Origin: Thermincola ferriacetica
GTDB lineage: Bacteria > Bacillota > Thermincolia > Thermincolales > Thermincolaceae
DNA length: 43,326 nucleotides
Direction of reading: 5' to 3'
Assembly (NCBI RefSeq): GCF_001263415.1
Contig: NZ_LGTE01000024.1
Coordinates: forward strand, 1-43,326
How positions within the stretch are numbered: position 1 is the first letter of the stretch; each line of letters begins with the position of its first letter. The translations under genes and the position numbers were made by a program. Positions 8,511-16,553 of this stretch are shown one piece after another. Below the pieces are notes generated by a model. That model was not told where the DNA came from. It searched no databases and saw only the letters and a program-made list of their open reading frames with translations.

Positions 8511-9567
8511 TTTAAGTAATCCTATTGACACTTCTACATGGGAATGGTGGAAAATAAAAGATCTGTTTAAGATAGAGCGTGGCAAGGGAATTGTTAAGCA
8601 AAACAGAATCAACGGTAATATTCCTTACATTAGCGCAAAAAACAATAACAATGGTTTAGAACAGTTAATTTGCGTTAACGATAAGATTTATAAAAATGTA
8701 TTGGGTTGGGTTAATGATGGTAATGGAGGCGTAGGTTACTGTTTCTATCATCCTTACACTTTTAGACCATCAAACCACATTACTGTCCTTATCCCAAAGA
8801 ATTTTCAGCTTAATGAATTAACAGGTTTATTTTTCGCTACAATAATAACCTTAGAAAAAGATAAGCACTCAAGAGGATTTTCAATAAACAACTATCGAGC
8901 TGAAAATACAAAAATAAAATTACCCACAACCATAATCAACCAAGAAAGACATGTCGATTTTGAATGGATAGAAAACTTTATGAAAAATATTCAGCAAAAA
9001 TATTTAATCAATCATATAAACAAAACAGGACAAGTAATAGCAGACTATAAAAAATCTAAAAGCAATTTGGGGCAAAAAATTGACACATCTCATTGGAAAT
9101 GGTTTAAAATTGCAGACCTTTTCGAATTAGAAAAGGGTAAATGCGGAAATGCACGAGCATTACTTCAAGACGGAAATGAGATACCATACATAGGTGCCAA
9201 AAAGTCAAATAATGGCTTAATGAGAATGGTAAAGCGGAGGGAAAATTTAGTAACAGCAGGAAATAGCATTGTATTTATTAGTGATGGGCAGGGGTCTGTT
9301 GGTTATGCTTTATATCAACCAAAAGATTTTATTGGTTCTACGACACTCACGATAGGTAGAAATCCAAACCTCAATGTATATAATGGTTTATTTCTTGTAA
9401 GTATATTAGATAAAGAAAGGCCTAAATATTCTTACGGCAGAAAATACAGCCTAGAGAAAATAAAAGAAACATTAATAAAACTTCCGGCAACTGCTGATGG
9501 CAACCCCGATTGGTGCTACATGGAAAACTACACAAAAGGACTATTATTTTCTAAATATATCAGTTAA
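8503..9567 (+). CDS. BcgI-like specificity subunit with two target-recognition domains
   Basis: About 354 residues with an internal duplication: IDTSTWEWWKIKDLFKIERG near the start and IDTSHWKWFKIADLFELEKG near residue 190, each followed by IPYI(S/G)AK..NNGL. That is the two-TRD layout of type I HsdS and BcgI B subunits, in which each half reads one half-site. It overlaps the upstream subunit by an ATGA-type junction, so the two proteins are coupled. ATG 8503 is preferred over GTG 8488. The differing halves imply an asymmetric bipartite recognition sequence. Confidence 0.85.
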   Translation: MSSLSNPIDTSTWEWWKIKDLFKIERGKGIVKQNRINGNIPYISAKNNNNGLEQLICVNDKIYKNVLGWVNDGNGGVGYCFYHPYTFRPSNHITVLIPKNFQLNELTGLFFATIITLEKDKHSRGFSINNYRAENTKIKLPTTIINQERHVDFEWIENFMKNIQQKYLINHINKTGQVIADYKKSKSNLGQKIDTSHWKWFKIADLFELEKGKCGNARALLQDGNEIPYIGAKKSNNGLMRMVKRRENLVTAGNSIVFISDGQGSVGYALYQPKDFIGSTTLTIGRNPNLNVYNGLFLVSILDKERPKYSYGRKYSLEKIKETLIKLPATADGNPDWCYMENYTKGLLFSKYIS

Positions 9568-9624
9568 GTTGCTTGGTATACAGCTAGGCTTATCGCCTAA
9601 TCTATCTGGAGAGTGTAAAATAAT

Positions 9625-9807
9625 TTGTTTCCATTTCTACTGACTCGGAAAGAAAAAAAGAAGCAGCGATCTATTTTGCTCATAGATGATGTTATTACAA
9701 CAGGAAGCACACTACAAGAAGTTGGGAAACAGCTTAAAATATGTGGCGCAGATAAAATATTTGGTATAGCACTTGCCCATACTGAGGCTTCTTTTATTTA
9801 CGGGTAA
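9625..9807 (+). pseudogene. ComF-like phosphoribosyltransferase C-terminal fragment
   Basis: Sixty residues holding the PRPP-binding motif LLIDDVITTGSTL followed by a GADKIFGIALAHT strand, the end of a ComF/type I phosphoribosyltransferase fold. The N-terminal half and zinc-binding part are missing and no clear ribosome site precedes the TTG. It is best read as the broken tail of a larger gene, probably left by recombination beside the restriction genes. Confidence 0.6.
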
Positions 9808-9873
9808 TTATGGCGTTGCATTGTCGAACAATGTCGCAATTTTTGTCAAGGAAAAAGCTGGAACATGTCGAAT

Positions 9874-9897
9874 ACCTCCGTTAAGGAGGTGTTTTTT
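9874..9897 (+). promoter_or_regulatory. Terminator-like hairpin that contains the ribosome site of the next gene
   Basis: ACCTCC (9874-9879) pairs with GGAGGT (9885-9890) around GTTAA and is followed by a GTTTTTTG tract. The second arm is the only Shine-Dalgarno sequence for the 9902 gene. The element could act as terminator/attenuator and as a translational lock. Confidence 0.55.
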
Positions 9898-9901
9898 GTT
9901 T

Positions 9902-11149
9902 ATGGCCATGCGAAAAAAACAGGGTCCAGGATGCCTTGCCCTGATTTTCTTCTTTTTAATCATAGGGGCCATCGGATCATGTCTTGGCGGCGGTAACCAA
10001 ACGGAGAATAAAATAACGACAGCGCCTGCAACTCAAATAACTCAAAGCGTTTACCAAAGCGCGTACAACACAACCGAATCGCCAAAAGACGCCACCTCAG
10101 ATGTAAACAACACCGGAACCGGCCAGCAAACACCTGTTGTTAATACCGGTGGTAAACTCAAGGTGCATTTTATCAATGTCGGCCAGGGTGACAGCATATT
10201 GATACAGACGCCTGGCGGGAAAAACCTTTTAATAGACGCCGGGCCGAATTCCGCCGAGTCAACTGTTGAGAGCTATCTGCAGGCCCAGGGTGTGAAAAAA
10301 CTGGACGTGGTTGTAGGCACTCACCCCCACGAAGACCATATCGGCGGACTTGATGGAGTGATCCGATCCTTTGACATAGGCAAAATCTATCTGCCGAAAG
10401 CCTCTCATACGACCGAGGCTTACGCCAGTTTACTCCAGTCTATTAAAAATAAGGGGTTGAAAGTCAGCACGGCAGCCGCAGGCGTTGTGCTGGATTTAGG
10501 TCCCGGGATTGAGGCGAAATTTCTGGCCCCCAACGGGACAGGCTACCGGGACTTAAACGATTACAGCGCAGTAATAGAACTGAAGTATGGCAAAAATTCT
10601 TTCCTTTTTGAAGGCGACGCGGAAACTGTTTCGGAGCATCAAATGCTTGCAGCCGGTTACAACCTGGATGTGGATGTTCTGAAGGTCGGTCACCACGGAA
10701 GCCGGTCCTCCAGTTCATCATCTTTTCTCCGCGCCGTCACCCCGAAATATGCCGTTATCAGCGTGGGGGCCGGCAACTCATACGGCCACCCGGCATACGA
10801 GACTGTGGCTGCCCTGGCGAATGCCGGCGCAAAAATATACCGGACAGACGAAGCCGGGACTATTGTTGCGGTGTCCGATGGTACTAACTTTACCATTGAC
10901 AAGAACGCAAGCGCCATTCAACCGCGCGCACCAAACAGCGGTTCTGGTAGCGGTTACGTCGGAGGTGCAGGCCCGGGTCCCCGGCCCGAACCGCAGAGCG
11001 GTGACTATTATATAGGAAACCGCAACACTCATAAATTTCATCTGCCCTCGTGTTCATACTTACCCAACCCGGAAAACCAGGTTATTTTTAAAACCAGGGA
11101 AGCGGCCATCAGTGCCGGTTATGTGCCGTGCAAAAAATGCTATCCGTAG
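9902..11149 (+). CDS. Exported ComEC-like metallo-beta-lactamase protein with C-terminal Ada-like zinc domain
   Basis: About 415 residues. An N-terminal hydrophobic stretch (CLALIFFFLIIGAIGSCLGG) looks like a lipoprotein or uncleaved signal, then a Thr/Gln-rich linker, then the MBL domain of the ComEC/Rec2 C-terminal type: FINVGQGDSILIQ, LLIDAG, GTHPHEDHIGGLDG, GDAE and VGHHGS. A Gly/Pro linker joins a final 45-residue segment with FHLPSCSYLP and YVPCKKCYP, resembling the Ada metal-binding domain. Such stand-alone proteins are thought to degrade external DNA or phosphodiesters. ATG 9902 is chosen; TTG 9896 is also possible given the ribosome site at 9883-9890. DUF3006 follows. Confidence 0.8.
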   Translation: MAMRKKQGPGCLALIFFFLIIGAIGSCLGGGNQTENKITTAPATQITQSVYQSAYNTTESPKDATSDVNNTGTGQQTPVVNTGGKLKVHFINVGQGDSILIQTPGGKNLLIDAGPNSAESTVESYLQAQGVKKLDVVVGTHPHEDHIGGLDGVIRSFDIGKIYLPKASHTTEAYASLLQSIKNKGLKVSTAAAGVVLDLGPGIEAKFLAPNGTGYRDLNDYSAVIELKYGKNSFLFEGDAETVSEHQMLAAGYNLDVDVLKVGHHGSRSSSSSSFLRAVTPKYAVISVGAGNSYGHPAYETVAALANAGAKIYRTDEAGTIVAVSDGTNFTIDKNASAIQPRAPNSGSGSGYVGGAGPGPRPEPQSGDYYIGNRNTHKFHLPSCSYLPNPENQVIFKTREAAISAGYVPCKKCYP

Positions 11150-11160
11150 GAGGGGGAACT

Positions 11161-11376
11161 GTGCAGAAAGGAATAATAGATCGGTTTGAAGGCGATTTTG
11201 CCCTTATAGAGATAAACGGAGAGATCCATGACTATCCCCGGCATTTGCTTCCGGCAGATGCCAGGGAAGGGGATGCTGTAATTATAGAAGGAAACAGGAT
11301 CAGCATTGACCGAAAAGCTACGGCTGAACTGAGAAAGAGGATTGAGGAATTAATGGAAGATGTATGGGAGGATTGA
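11161..11376 (+). CDS. DUF3006 domain protein
   Basis: Seventy-one residues starting at GTG 11161, with GTAGGAGGGGG just upstream. The pattern GIIDRFEGDFALIEI - DYPRHLLP - GDAVII matches DUF3006, a small beta-rich protein commonly encoded next to ComEC-like MBL proteins. It starts 11 bases after the MBL gene, so the two are an operon. Its role is unknown; the recurrent pairing suggests an accessory of the MBL enzyme. Confidence 0.8.
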   Translation: MQKGIIDRFEGDFALIEINGEIHDYPRHLLPADAREGDAVIIEGNRISIDRKATAELRKRIEELMEDVWED

Positions 11377-11670
11377 AGGTGGTAAGGCTGTAGCATACAG
11401 TATTAGTTTACTGTATAGGACGGGGTTAGCACTGAATTATAACTCAGTTGGCCAAGTACAATGTAGGAAGCCATTTACCTCTGACGATTGAAAATGTCAG
11501 TTTTAGGGATTAGCAAGGTTTGTACTATGTAATGCTTAAAATGGATGTTTGCAAATAATAAGCGAAAAAAGTTCGTTTAGGGCAGTGGTAGGCGAAATAG
11601 CCCCCTGACTAAAACTATGGCAAAGTGCGTTTTGCTTTAATTATAATTTTAGATTAAGGAGGAAGTTTTA
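11377..11670 (+). other. Gene-free gap with an attC-like right boundary
   Basis: No credible gene. GGTAGGCGAAAT at 11589-11600 matches the right edges at 14504, 16486 and 19182 (consensus GTTRGGYGAAAT) and lies 70 bases before the first cassette-type gene. I cannot identify a matching left CTAAC edge. A clear ribosome site (AAGGAGGAAG) ends the gap. Confidence 0.4.
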
Positions 11671-13077
11671 GTGAATAGTTTTCGATTGAAGAATATAAAA
11701 GGGTTTATTGATACCGGAAAACTTGAGATAAAGCCCATCACAATTATGATTGGAGAAAACAGTTCAGGGAAAAGTAGTATAGTTAGGTTCCCACTAGTAT
11801 TGAGGCAAACCTTTTTGGATGCATCAATGGCCCCACTTTTGTTATATGGAAAGTCTATAGATTACGGCAACTTCGAGGACGTAGTTTTTGGCCATGATAA
11901 AAAGCAACCAATTGAGTTTGAAATTTCTATTGATGTTAGAGATTTACTCATGATTGTTCCACCATTTTACGAGGAAAAGATTAAAAACTATTTATGTGGA
12001 GAGCTAATTATAAACGTAACGATTTCATATTCCGGAAAAGCTTTAAGGGTTGATAAATTCTGTATCTATAGCTCGGATTCAGAACGACCAGTATTAAGTG
12101 TTGAAAATATTGAAGAGAACGAACAAATAAAGATTACCTTCAAAGATAGACGATACAAATATGAGATATCTAAAAAAGAGTTTGGATTCGAAAAGTTCAT
12201 TCCTGACTTCCGATCTATACGCGTCATCGGAAGTAAAATAAAAAGCAAGAATAAAAAAGAAAGCTTAGACTTCTTATATGCGTTGTTTACTGCTTTGAAT
12301 TTTTATTTCAATAGTTTCGCGAATAAAATCTTTTATATTGGACCGTTCAGAAAAACACCAGAAAGATTTTATAGGTATATTGAAAACGCAGTTAATTACG
12401 TAGGAAGAGACGGGGAGTTTGCTTCTGTTATCCTTGGACAGAATTTAAGAACTAACCAAACATTAATTGAAGATGTTTCAAATTGGTTAGAAAAGAATTT
12501 AGATTTTACCCTTGAAGTGGAAGATTTAAAGGGTGACTTATTTAGGATAATGATAAAGGACAAGAAAACCAATGCAAAAAACAATATTATTGATGTAGGG
12601 CATGGCTTGTCTCAATTACTTCCAATTGTTGTTCAAACTTTCATGAAAACTCCAAATGAAAATTATTCCCTTTTCTACAATAGAATGCCACTATACAATT
12701 TACATATCATTGAGCAACCGGAGCTTCATTTGCATCCAGCTGGACAAGCAAGTCTAGCGGACTTATTTGTAGGAGCGGTTAATCGAAAAGCAAAAAGCAA
12801 AGATTATTTTCTAATTGAGACTCATAGTGAACATATGTTGTTGAGATTGCGGCGATATGTTGTAGAAGAGCGAATTTCTCCCAAAAATATCGCAATCTAT
12901 TACTCGGAAAAGAATTCTAAACATGGGAGCTTAGATATAAGAAGGCTTGAAATATCAGAAGAAGGTAAAATAAAGGGATGGCCGGAAGGATTTTTCTCAC
13001 AAGACTATATTGAAACAATTGCAATGCAGGACGCTCTAAGAAAAAAGACTTTGGGGGGGGAGTCTCCCCTATGGTAG
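11671..13077 (+). CDS. AAA/ABC-type ATPase with DUF3696-like C-terminus (OLD/AriA-like defence ATPase)
   Basis: A 468-residue protein. Walker A is IGENSSGKSS (Lys34). The C-terminal half has the SMC/OLD-type signature DVGHGLSQLLPIVVQ, then LHIIEQPELHLHPAGQASLADLF (Walker B), then ETHSEHMLLRLRR, and ends in the DUF3696-like WPEGFFSQD. It is followed with a 7-base overlap by a Toprim-type protein. That two-gene layout resembles PARIS (AriA/AriB) and AbiL-type phage-exclusion modules; which subtype is not decidable by eye. GTG 11671 has AAGGAGGAAG upstream. AT-rich relative to flanking MBL genes. Confidence 0.8.
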   Translation: MNSFRLKNIKGFIDTGKLEIKPITIMIGENSSGKSSIVRFPLVLRQTFLDASMAPLLLYGKSIDYGNFEDVVFGHDKKQPIEFEISIDVRDLLMIVPPFYEEKIKNYLCGELIINVTISYSGKALRVDKFCIYSSDSERPVLSVENIEENEQIKITFKDRRYKYEISKKEFGFEKFIPDFRSIRVIGSKIKSKNKKESLDFLYALFTALNFYFNSFANKIFYIGPFRKTPERFYRYIENAVNYVGRDGEFASVILGQNLRTNQTLIEDVSNWLEKNLDFTLEVEDLKGDLFRIMIKDKKTNAKNNIIDVGHGLSQLLPIVVQTFMKTPNENYSLFYNRMPLYNLHIIEQPELHLHPAGQASLADLFVGAVNRKAKSKDYFLIETHSEHMLLRLRRYVVEERISPKNIAIYYSEKNSKHGSLDIRRLEISEEGKIKGWPEGFFSQDYIETIAMQDALRKKTLGGESPLW

Positions 13078-14114
13078 TATACATCCCAGACGAATTGTTG
13101 ATTAAGGCAAATGATAATGAAGAGATTGGACAGGTACTAAAGTTGATGTTTGTATTGTTTGAGTGCGGTAAACATAAGTGGTATTTGAAGAAGAACGATG
13201 TTAGGTTGTTTCATAAATCACCATGTTTACAAAGCTATCGCGAATTTATAGAAAAGTATGTTGTAGAACATGTTGCGTATGAAAAAAATGATGAACATTA
13301 TCTAGTTCGGTTAAGTATAGAATCGTATATTAAAGAAAAAATGGATATTCTTACTCAAAACCCTGATATAGAAGTTAAAAAATACTTAGATGGAAAGCGA
13401 GCAATTGCTAAATATGATGGAAATATTCACGATTTTGTGGATATCGAACTTGCTGAATCGTTTTTGGGACAACCGTTGAAAATCGTTGTAGAAAACGTCG
13501 AGTCTGATGCTCTTTTCATTACCACATGCCTTTCAAAGATAGCTAAGATTGATCCTTCCGATCTTTGGATTGAATTTGTTCATGGGGGAGGCAGTGATAT
13601 ACCTAAGGTACTTAAAAACTTTGCTGGAAAAGTACGTGTTGTATGTATTATTGATTGTGATAAAAACTCTCCTGAAGAAATTTCAGCGGATAAAAAAGTT
13701 TTTTGTAAACAACTACAAAAAATTTGCGATAATTTTGGATATATTCTTCATATTCTTAACAAACGTGAAATGGAAAACTATATTCCAGATTCAGCTTTAA
13801 AGAAATATTTAAATGCTACTAATAGATGCTGTGATGACTACGACTATTTTGGATTAGATGATATACAAAAGGATTATTTTGATATGAAAAAAGGACTTCA
13901 TAAAAAATGTATGAACTTACCAATTTGGAAGAGTATCCACTCTTCAGAAAAAGAGATTGCGGCAACTACCACTGTACAAAGTCTTAACCTGTTTGGTTTT
14001 GGCGATAATGTTTGGAAAGCTTTTGAATATGTAGAATCGGAATCAGAACTAAAGAGTAGAGATTTAATTAATGAATTAGATGAAATAGTATCTAAAATTT
14101 TTCAGCTTTTATAA
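13071..14114 (+). CDS. Toprim/DUF4435-like effector nuclease partner
   Basis: A 347-residue protein. The middle shows a Toprim-like acidic set: Glu141 in IVVENVESDALF, a GGGSDIPK turn, and Asp195-x-Asp197 in CIIDCDKN, followed by LNKREMENYIP, which is typical of DUF4435/OLD-type nucleases. The likely role is a DNA or RNA nuclease held in check or delivered by the ATPase encoded just upstream. ATG 13071 overlaps the ATPase stop; its ribosome site is a run of eight G inside the ATPase C-terminus. Ends shortly before an attC-like module, as a cassette gene would. Confidence 0.7.
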   Translation: MVVYIPDELLIKANDNEEIGQVLKLMFVLFECGKHKWYLKKNDVRLFHKSPCLQSYREFIEKYVVEHVAYEKNDEHYLVRLSIESYIKEKMDILTQNPDIEVKKYLDGKRAIAKYDGNIHDFVDIELAESFLGQPLKIVVENVESDALFITTCLSKIAKIDPSDLWIEFVHGGGSDIPKVLKNFAGKVRVVCIIDCDKNSPEEISADKKVFCKQLQKICDNFGYILHILNKREMENYIPDSALKKYLNATNRCCDDYDYFGLDDIQKDYFDMKKGLHKKCMNLPIWKSIHSSEKEIAATTTVQSLNLFGFGDNVWKAFEYVESESELKSRDLINELDEIVSKIFQLL

Positions 14115-14133
14115 GGTAGTTAGGGGGCTACAT

Positions 14134-14516
14134 CGCCTAACAACAGCCAAAAAGGCTCCGCTGCGCTCCGACCTAACTTGCCCTGTCCTAGGCTGTAACG
14201 GTTTTTGCAATTACCTGGAAAAAATCACACCACCAAGCAGGTGAGGCTAGGGCTACTGCAATAACCCGCCCCGCCGCTCATTTGGTACCACTGGACAGGT
14301 GGCACACTGGGAAAAGGCAGCCGGGTGCCTGGCCAATTGGCTGTTCCTACTCAACAAAGCAATAAAGCCGACTCAATTGAGCGGCTCCGCAGATTGGCCG
14401 AGTGACGGTGTTCTCCACGACAATTTTGGTGTCGCAATTTTTGTGGACCAGGTGCAAAAATCGCGCCAGCCATGCGGTCGGGTCAAGTTTGTTTCCAGCC
14501 AATGCGTTGGGCGAAA
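14134..14516 (+). repeat. attC-like cassette junction (long form)
   Basis: The left edge is ATCGCCTAACAACAGCC (R''-type RYYYAAC), followed by GGCTCCGCTGCGCTCCG, a pattern common in attC sites. The right edge is GCGTTGGGCGAAAT at 14503-14516 (R'-type GTTRRRY). At about 380 bases it is longer than typical attC sites; extra sequence, perhaps a gene-less cassette, may lie inside. No credible gene is present in this stretch. Confidence 0.5.
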
Positions 14517-14555
14517 TTCGCTACTGGGAAATTATTTTTAGAAAGGAAAATTTTA

Positions 14556-15326
14556 ATGAACAATGAGGAAGCTAGGAAAATCGACCTGTTAAGCGTGGTT
14601 AGTTTATATTTAGAACCTCAAGTAAATAACAATATTTTAGGATCAGCAACGGGGTTCGTAGTTCAATATGGACAGATGCCTTATCTCATTACAAACTGGC
14701 ATGTGGTATCCGGGAGAAATCCTAATTCGGGTAAATTATTATCACCTGAAACTGGTGCAACTCCAGATAGTATTAGGATATTTCATCACACTGCCAAATT
14801 AGGTGAGTGGATAATAACATCTGAAGCGTTATATGATTCAGACGGTAATCCTAGATGGATTGAACATAAACTTGGCAGAAAAATCGATGTAGTAGCACTA
14901 CCTCTTAGCGAACTTGACAAAGTAAAACTGTACCCACTTGATTTGAGATTAGCCGAAAGTAAAATTATCCCTCAGCCTGGCATGCCAGCCTCTATCATTG
15001 GATACCCTTTTGGATTGTCTAATTTTCTGTGGCCTATTTGGAAAACTGGGCATATTGCTTCAGACCCAGATGTGGATTTTGATGGATGCCCCATTTTTTT
15101 AATAGATGCTACAACACGTAGCGGAATGTCTGGGTCACCTGTTGTATTACGACTTACCCATACATATTATTCAAATAACGTTCAAGGTTTAGTTTCAGAG
15201 GGAGTTACAACTAAATTTCTTGGTGTTTATTCTGGAAGAATTCACAATGAAGCAGAGATAGGCAAGGTATGGAAACCAAAAGTCATATCAGAAATCTTGA
15301 CCGGAGCGAAATATCGTCTAACATAA
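14556..15326 (+). CDS. Trypsin-like serine protease (cassette gene)
   Basis: A 256-residue trypsin-fold protease. The triad is visible: His49 in LITNWHVVSG, Asp111 in KIDVVALPL and Ser192 in GMSGSP. There is no signal peptide or PDZ domain, so it probably acts in the cytoplasm. ATG 14556 has AGAAAGGAAAA upstream. The gene fills the space between two attC-like modules and its stop lies inside the next one, as expected for a mobile cassette. Proteases of this kind appear as effectors in several phage-defence systems, but no partner is visible here, so the role is open. Confidence 0.8.
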   Translation: MNNEEARKIDLLSVVSLYLEPQVNNNILGSATGFVVQYGQMPYLITNWHVVSGRNPNSGKLLSPETGATPDSIRIFHHTAKLGEWIITSEALYDSDGNPRWIEHKLGRKIDVVALPLSELDKVKLYPLDLRLAESKIIPQPGMPASIIGYPFGLSNFLWPIWKTGHIASDPDVDFDGCPIFLIDATTRSGMSGSPVVLRLTHTYYSNNVQGLVSEGVTTKFLGVYSGRIHNEAEIGKVWKPKVISEILTGAKYRLT

Positions 15327-15370
15327 AGCCGTGTTTCCGCATTTGAGCATGAAAAAACACTGGCAAAGGG
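15316..15370 (+). repeat. Left half of an attC-like site split by an insertion
   Basis: CGTCTAACATAAAGCCGTG and the following bases up to CACTGGCAAAG match the left part of the intact module at 19018-19075 almost base for base. Homology stops near 15370; the matching right part resumes at 16378, beyond the Mrr gene. Confidence 0.6.
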
Positions 15371-15407
15371 GGATGACCTTACTAGTGAAAATAATCGAGG
15401 TGAAGAC

Positions 15408-16322
15408 ATGATTCCAGATTATCAATCCATAATGCTTCCTTTACTTCAGTTAATTTCTGACAACCAAAAACATAAGTTCAGGGACATCGTTGAGAACCTC
15501 GCTGTGCATTTCAAACTATCGGAAGATGAAAGAAAGGAACTTTTGCCCAGTGGACAACAGCCAATTTTCGATAATCGAGTAGGATGGGCCAAAACTTATC
15601 TAAAAAAAGCTGGTCTCCTCGATACTCCAATGCGTGCAACGATTGTAATTACGCAACGAGGTCTTGATGTCTTAAAACAAAATCCACGGGAAATAAATGT
15701 TCGTTTCCTACGTCAATTTCCTGAGTTTGTTGAATTTCAAAGCACCAAACGTGATGCTTTGGAAGAAGTACAGCAACATACAGAAGAAATAATTGCTCAG
15801 ACCCCTGAAGAGAATCTTGAAAACGCATACCAAAGAATTAGAAAATCGCTAGCCCAAGACCTTTTGAATAAAGTTATTGGGCTTCCCCCTGCTTTTTTTG
15901 AGAGGCTTGTTGTTGAATTGCTGGTCAAAATGGGCTACGGTGGGTCAATCAAAGATGCAGGAAAGGCTATTGGTAAAAGCGGAGACGAGGGCATTGATGG
16001 TACTATCAAGGAAGATAAACTTGGCCTTGACATTATTTACATTCAAGCCAAACGTTGGCAACCTGGCAATGTAGTTGGTAGACCAGAAATTCAGAAATTC
16101 GTCGGAGCACTGGCGGGGCAGGGAGCTAAAAAAGGTGTTTTTATAACAACCTCATCGTTCACAAAAGAAGCAATTGACTATGTGCAGCGGATTAATACAA
16201 AGATTGTTCTTATAGATGGCGAATATCTTGCTGATTTGATGATTGATTACGATGTTGGTGTTACAAAGAGTGCTGTTTACGAGATTAAAAAAATTGACAG
16301 CGATTATTTTGGTGAGGACTGA
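15408..16322 (+). CDS. mrr: Mrr-family restriction endonuclease
   Basis: A 304-residue protein. Residues 1-100 form an Mrr-type winged-helix DNA-binding domain (MLPLLQLISDNQKHKFRDIV; GLLDTPMRATIVITQRGLDVL). The C-terminal Mrr_cat domain has FFERLVVELLVKMGYGG, SGDEGIDG and the catalytic DIIYIQAKRW (Asp208, Gln213, Lys215), then GVFITTSSFT. Mrr cuts methylated foreign DNA. ATG 15408 has GAGGTGAAG upstream. Length matches the family. The gene and its leader interrupt an attC-like site, so it arrived after that cassette junction formed. Confidence 0.88.
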   Translation: MIPDYQSIMLPLLQLISDNQKHKFRDIVENLAVHFKLSEDERKELLPSGQQPIFDNRVGWAKTYLKKAGLLDTPMRATIVITQRGLDVLKQNPREINVRFLRQFPEFVEFQSTKRDALEEVQQHTEEIIAQTPEENLENAYQRIRKSLAQDLLNKVIGLPPAFFERLVVELLVKMGYGGSIKDAGKAIGKSGDEGIDGTIKEDKLGLDIIYIQAKRWQPGNVVGRPEIQKFVGALAGQGAKKGVFITTSSFTKEAIDYVQRINTKIVLIDGEYLADLMIDYDVGVTKSAVYEIKKIDSDYFGED

Positions 16323-16377
16323 CATGCTATGTCATCCAATATAACATCATGTATCCTTTATAGTTTAAACATATAAG

Positions 16378-16500
16378 CAGGACACTGACCCTGCCGGTGT
16401 TAAACCAATATTCAATATGCCCAATTACAGAAACATGTGTTGTACGAAACCGTGTTCGCAAAGCGTACAGCAGCGCGGCGTGAGGGTGGTTAGGCGAAAT
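16378..16500 (+). repeat. Right half of the split attC-like site
   Basis: From GACACTGACCCTG to GGTTAGGCGAAAT this stretch aligns along its whole length with 19074-19194, the right part of the intact module. The right edge is followed about 50 bases later by the next cassette gene. Confidence 0.6.
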
Positions 16501-16553
16501 CATGGCTCTAATGTTAGCTTTGAAAAGCTTTTACTTGATTCGAGGTTATGACT

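Noticed and set aside
9580-9602. CTAGGCTTATCGCCTAATC as another attC-like edge
   Set aside because: It has CTAAT rather than CTAAC and no matching right edge; treated as chance or too decayed to support.
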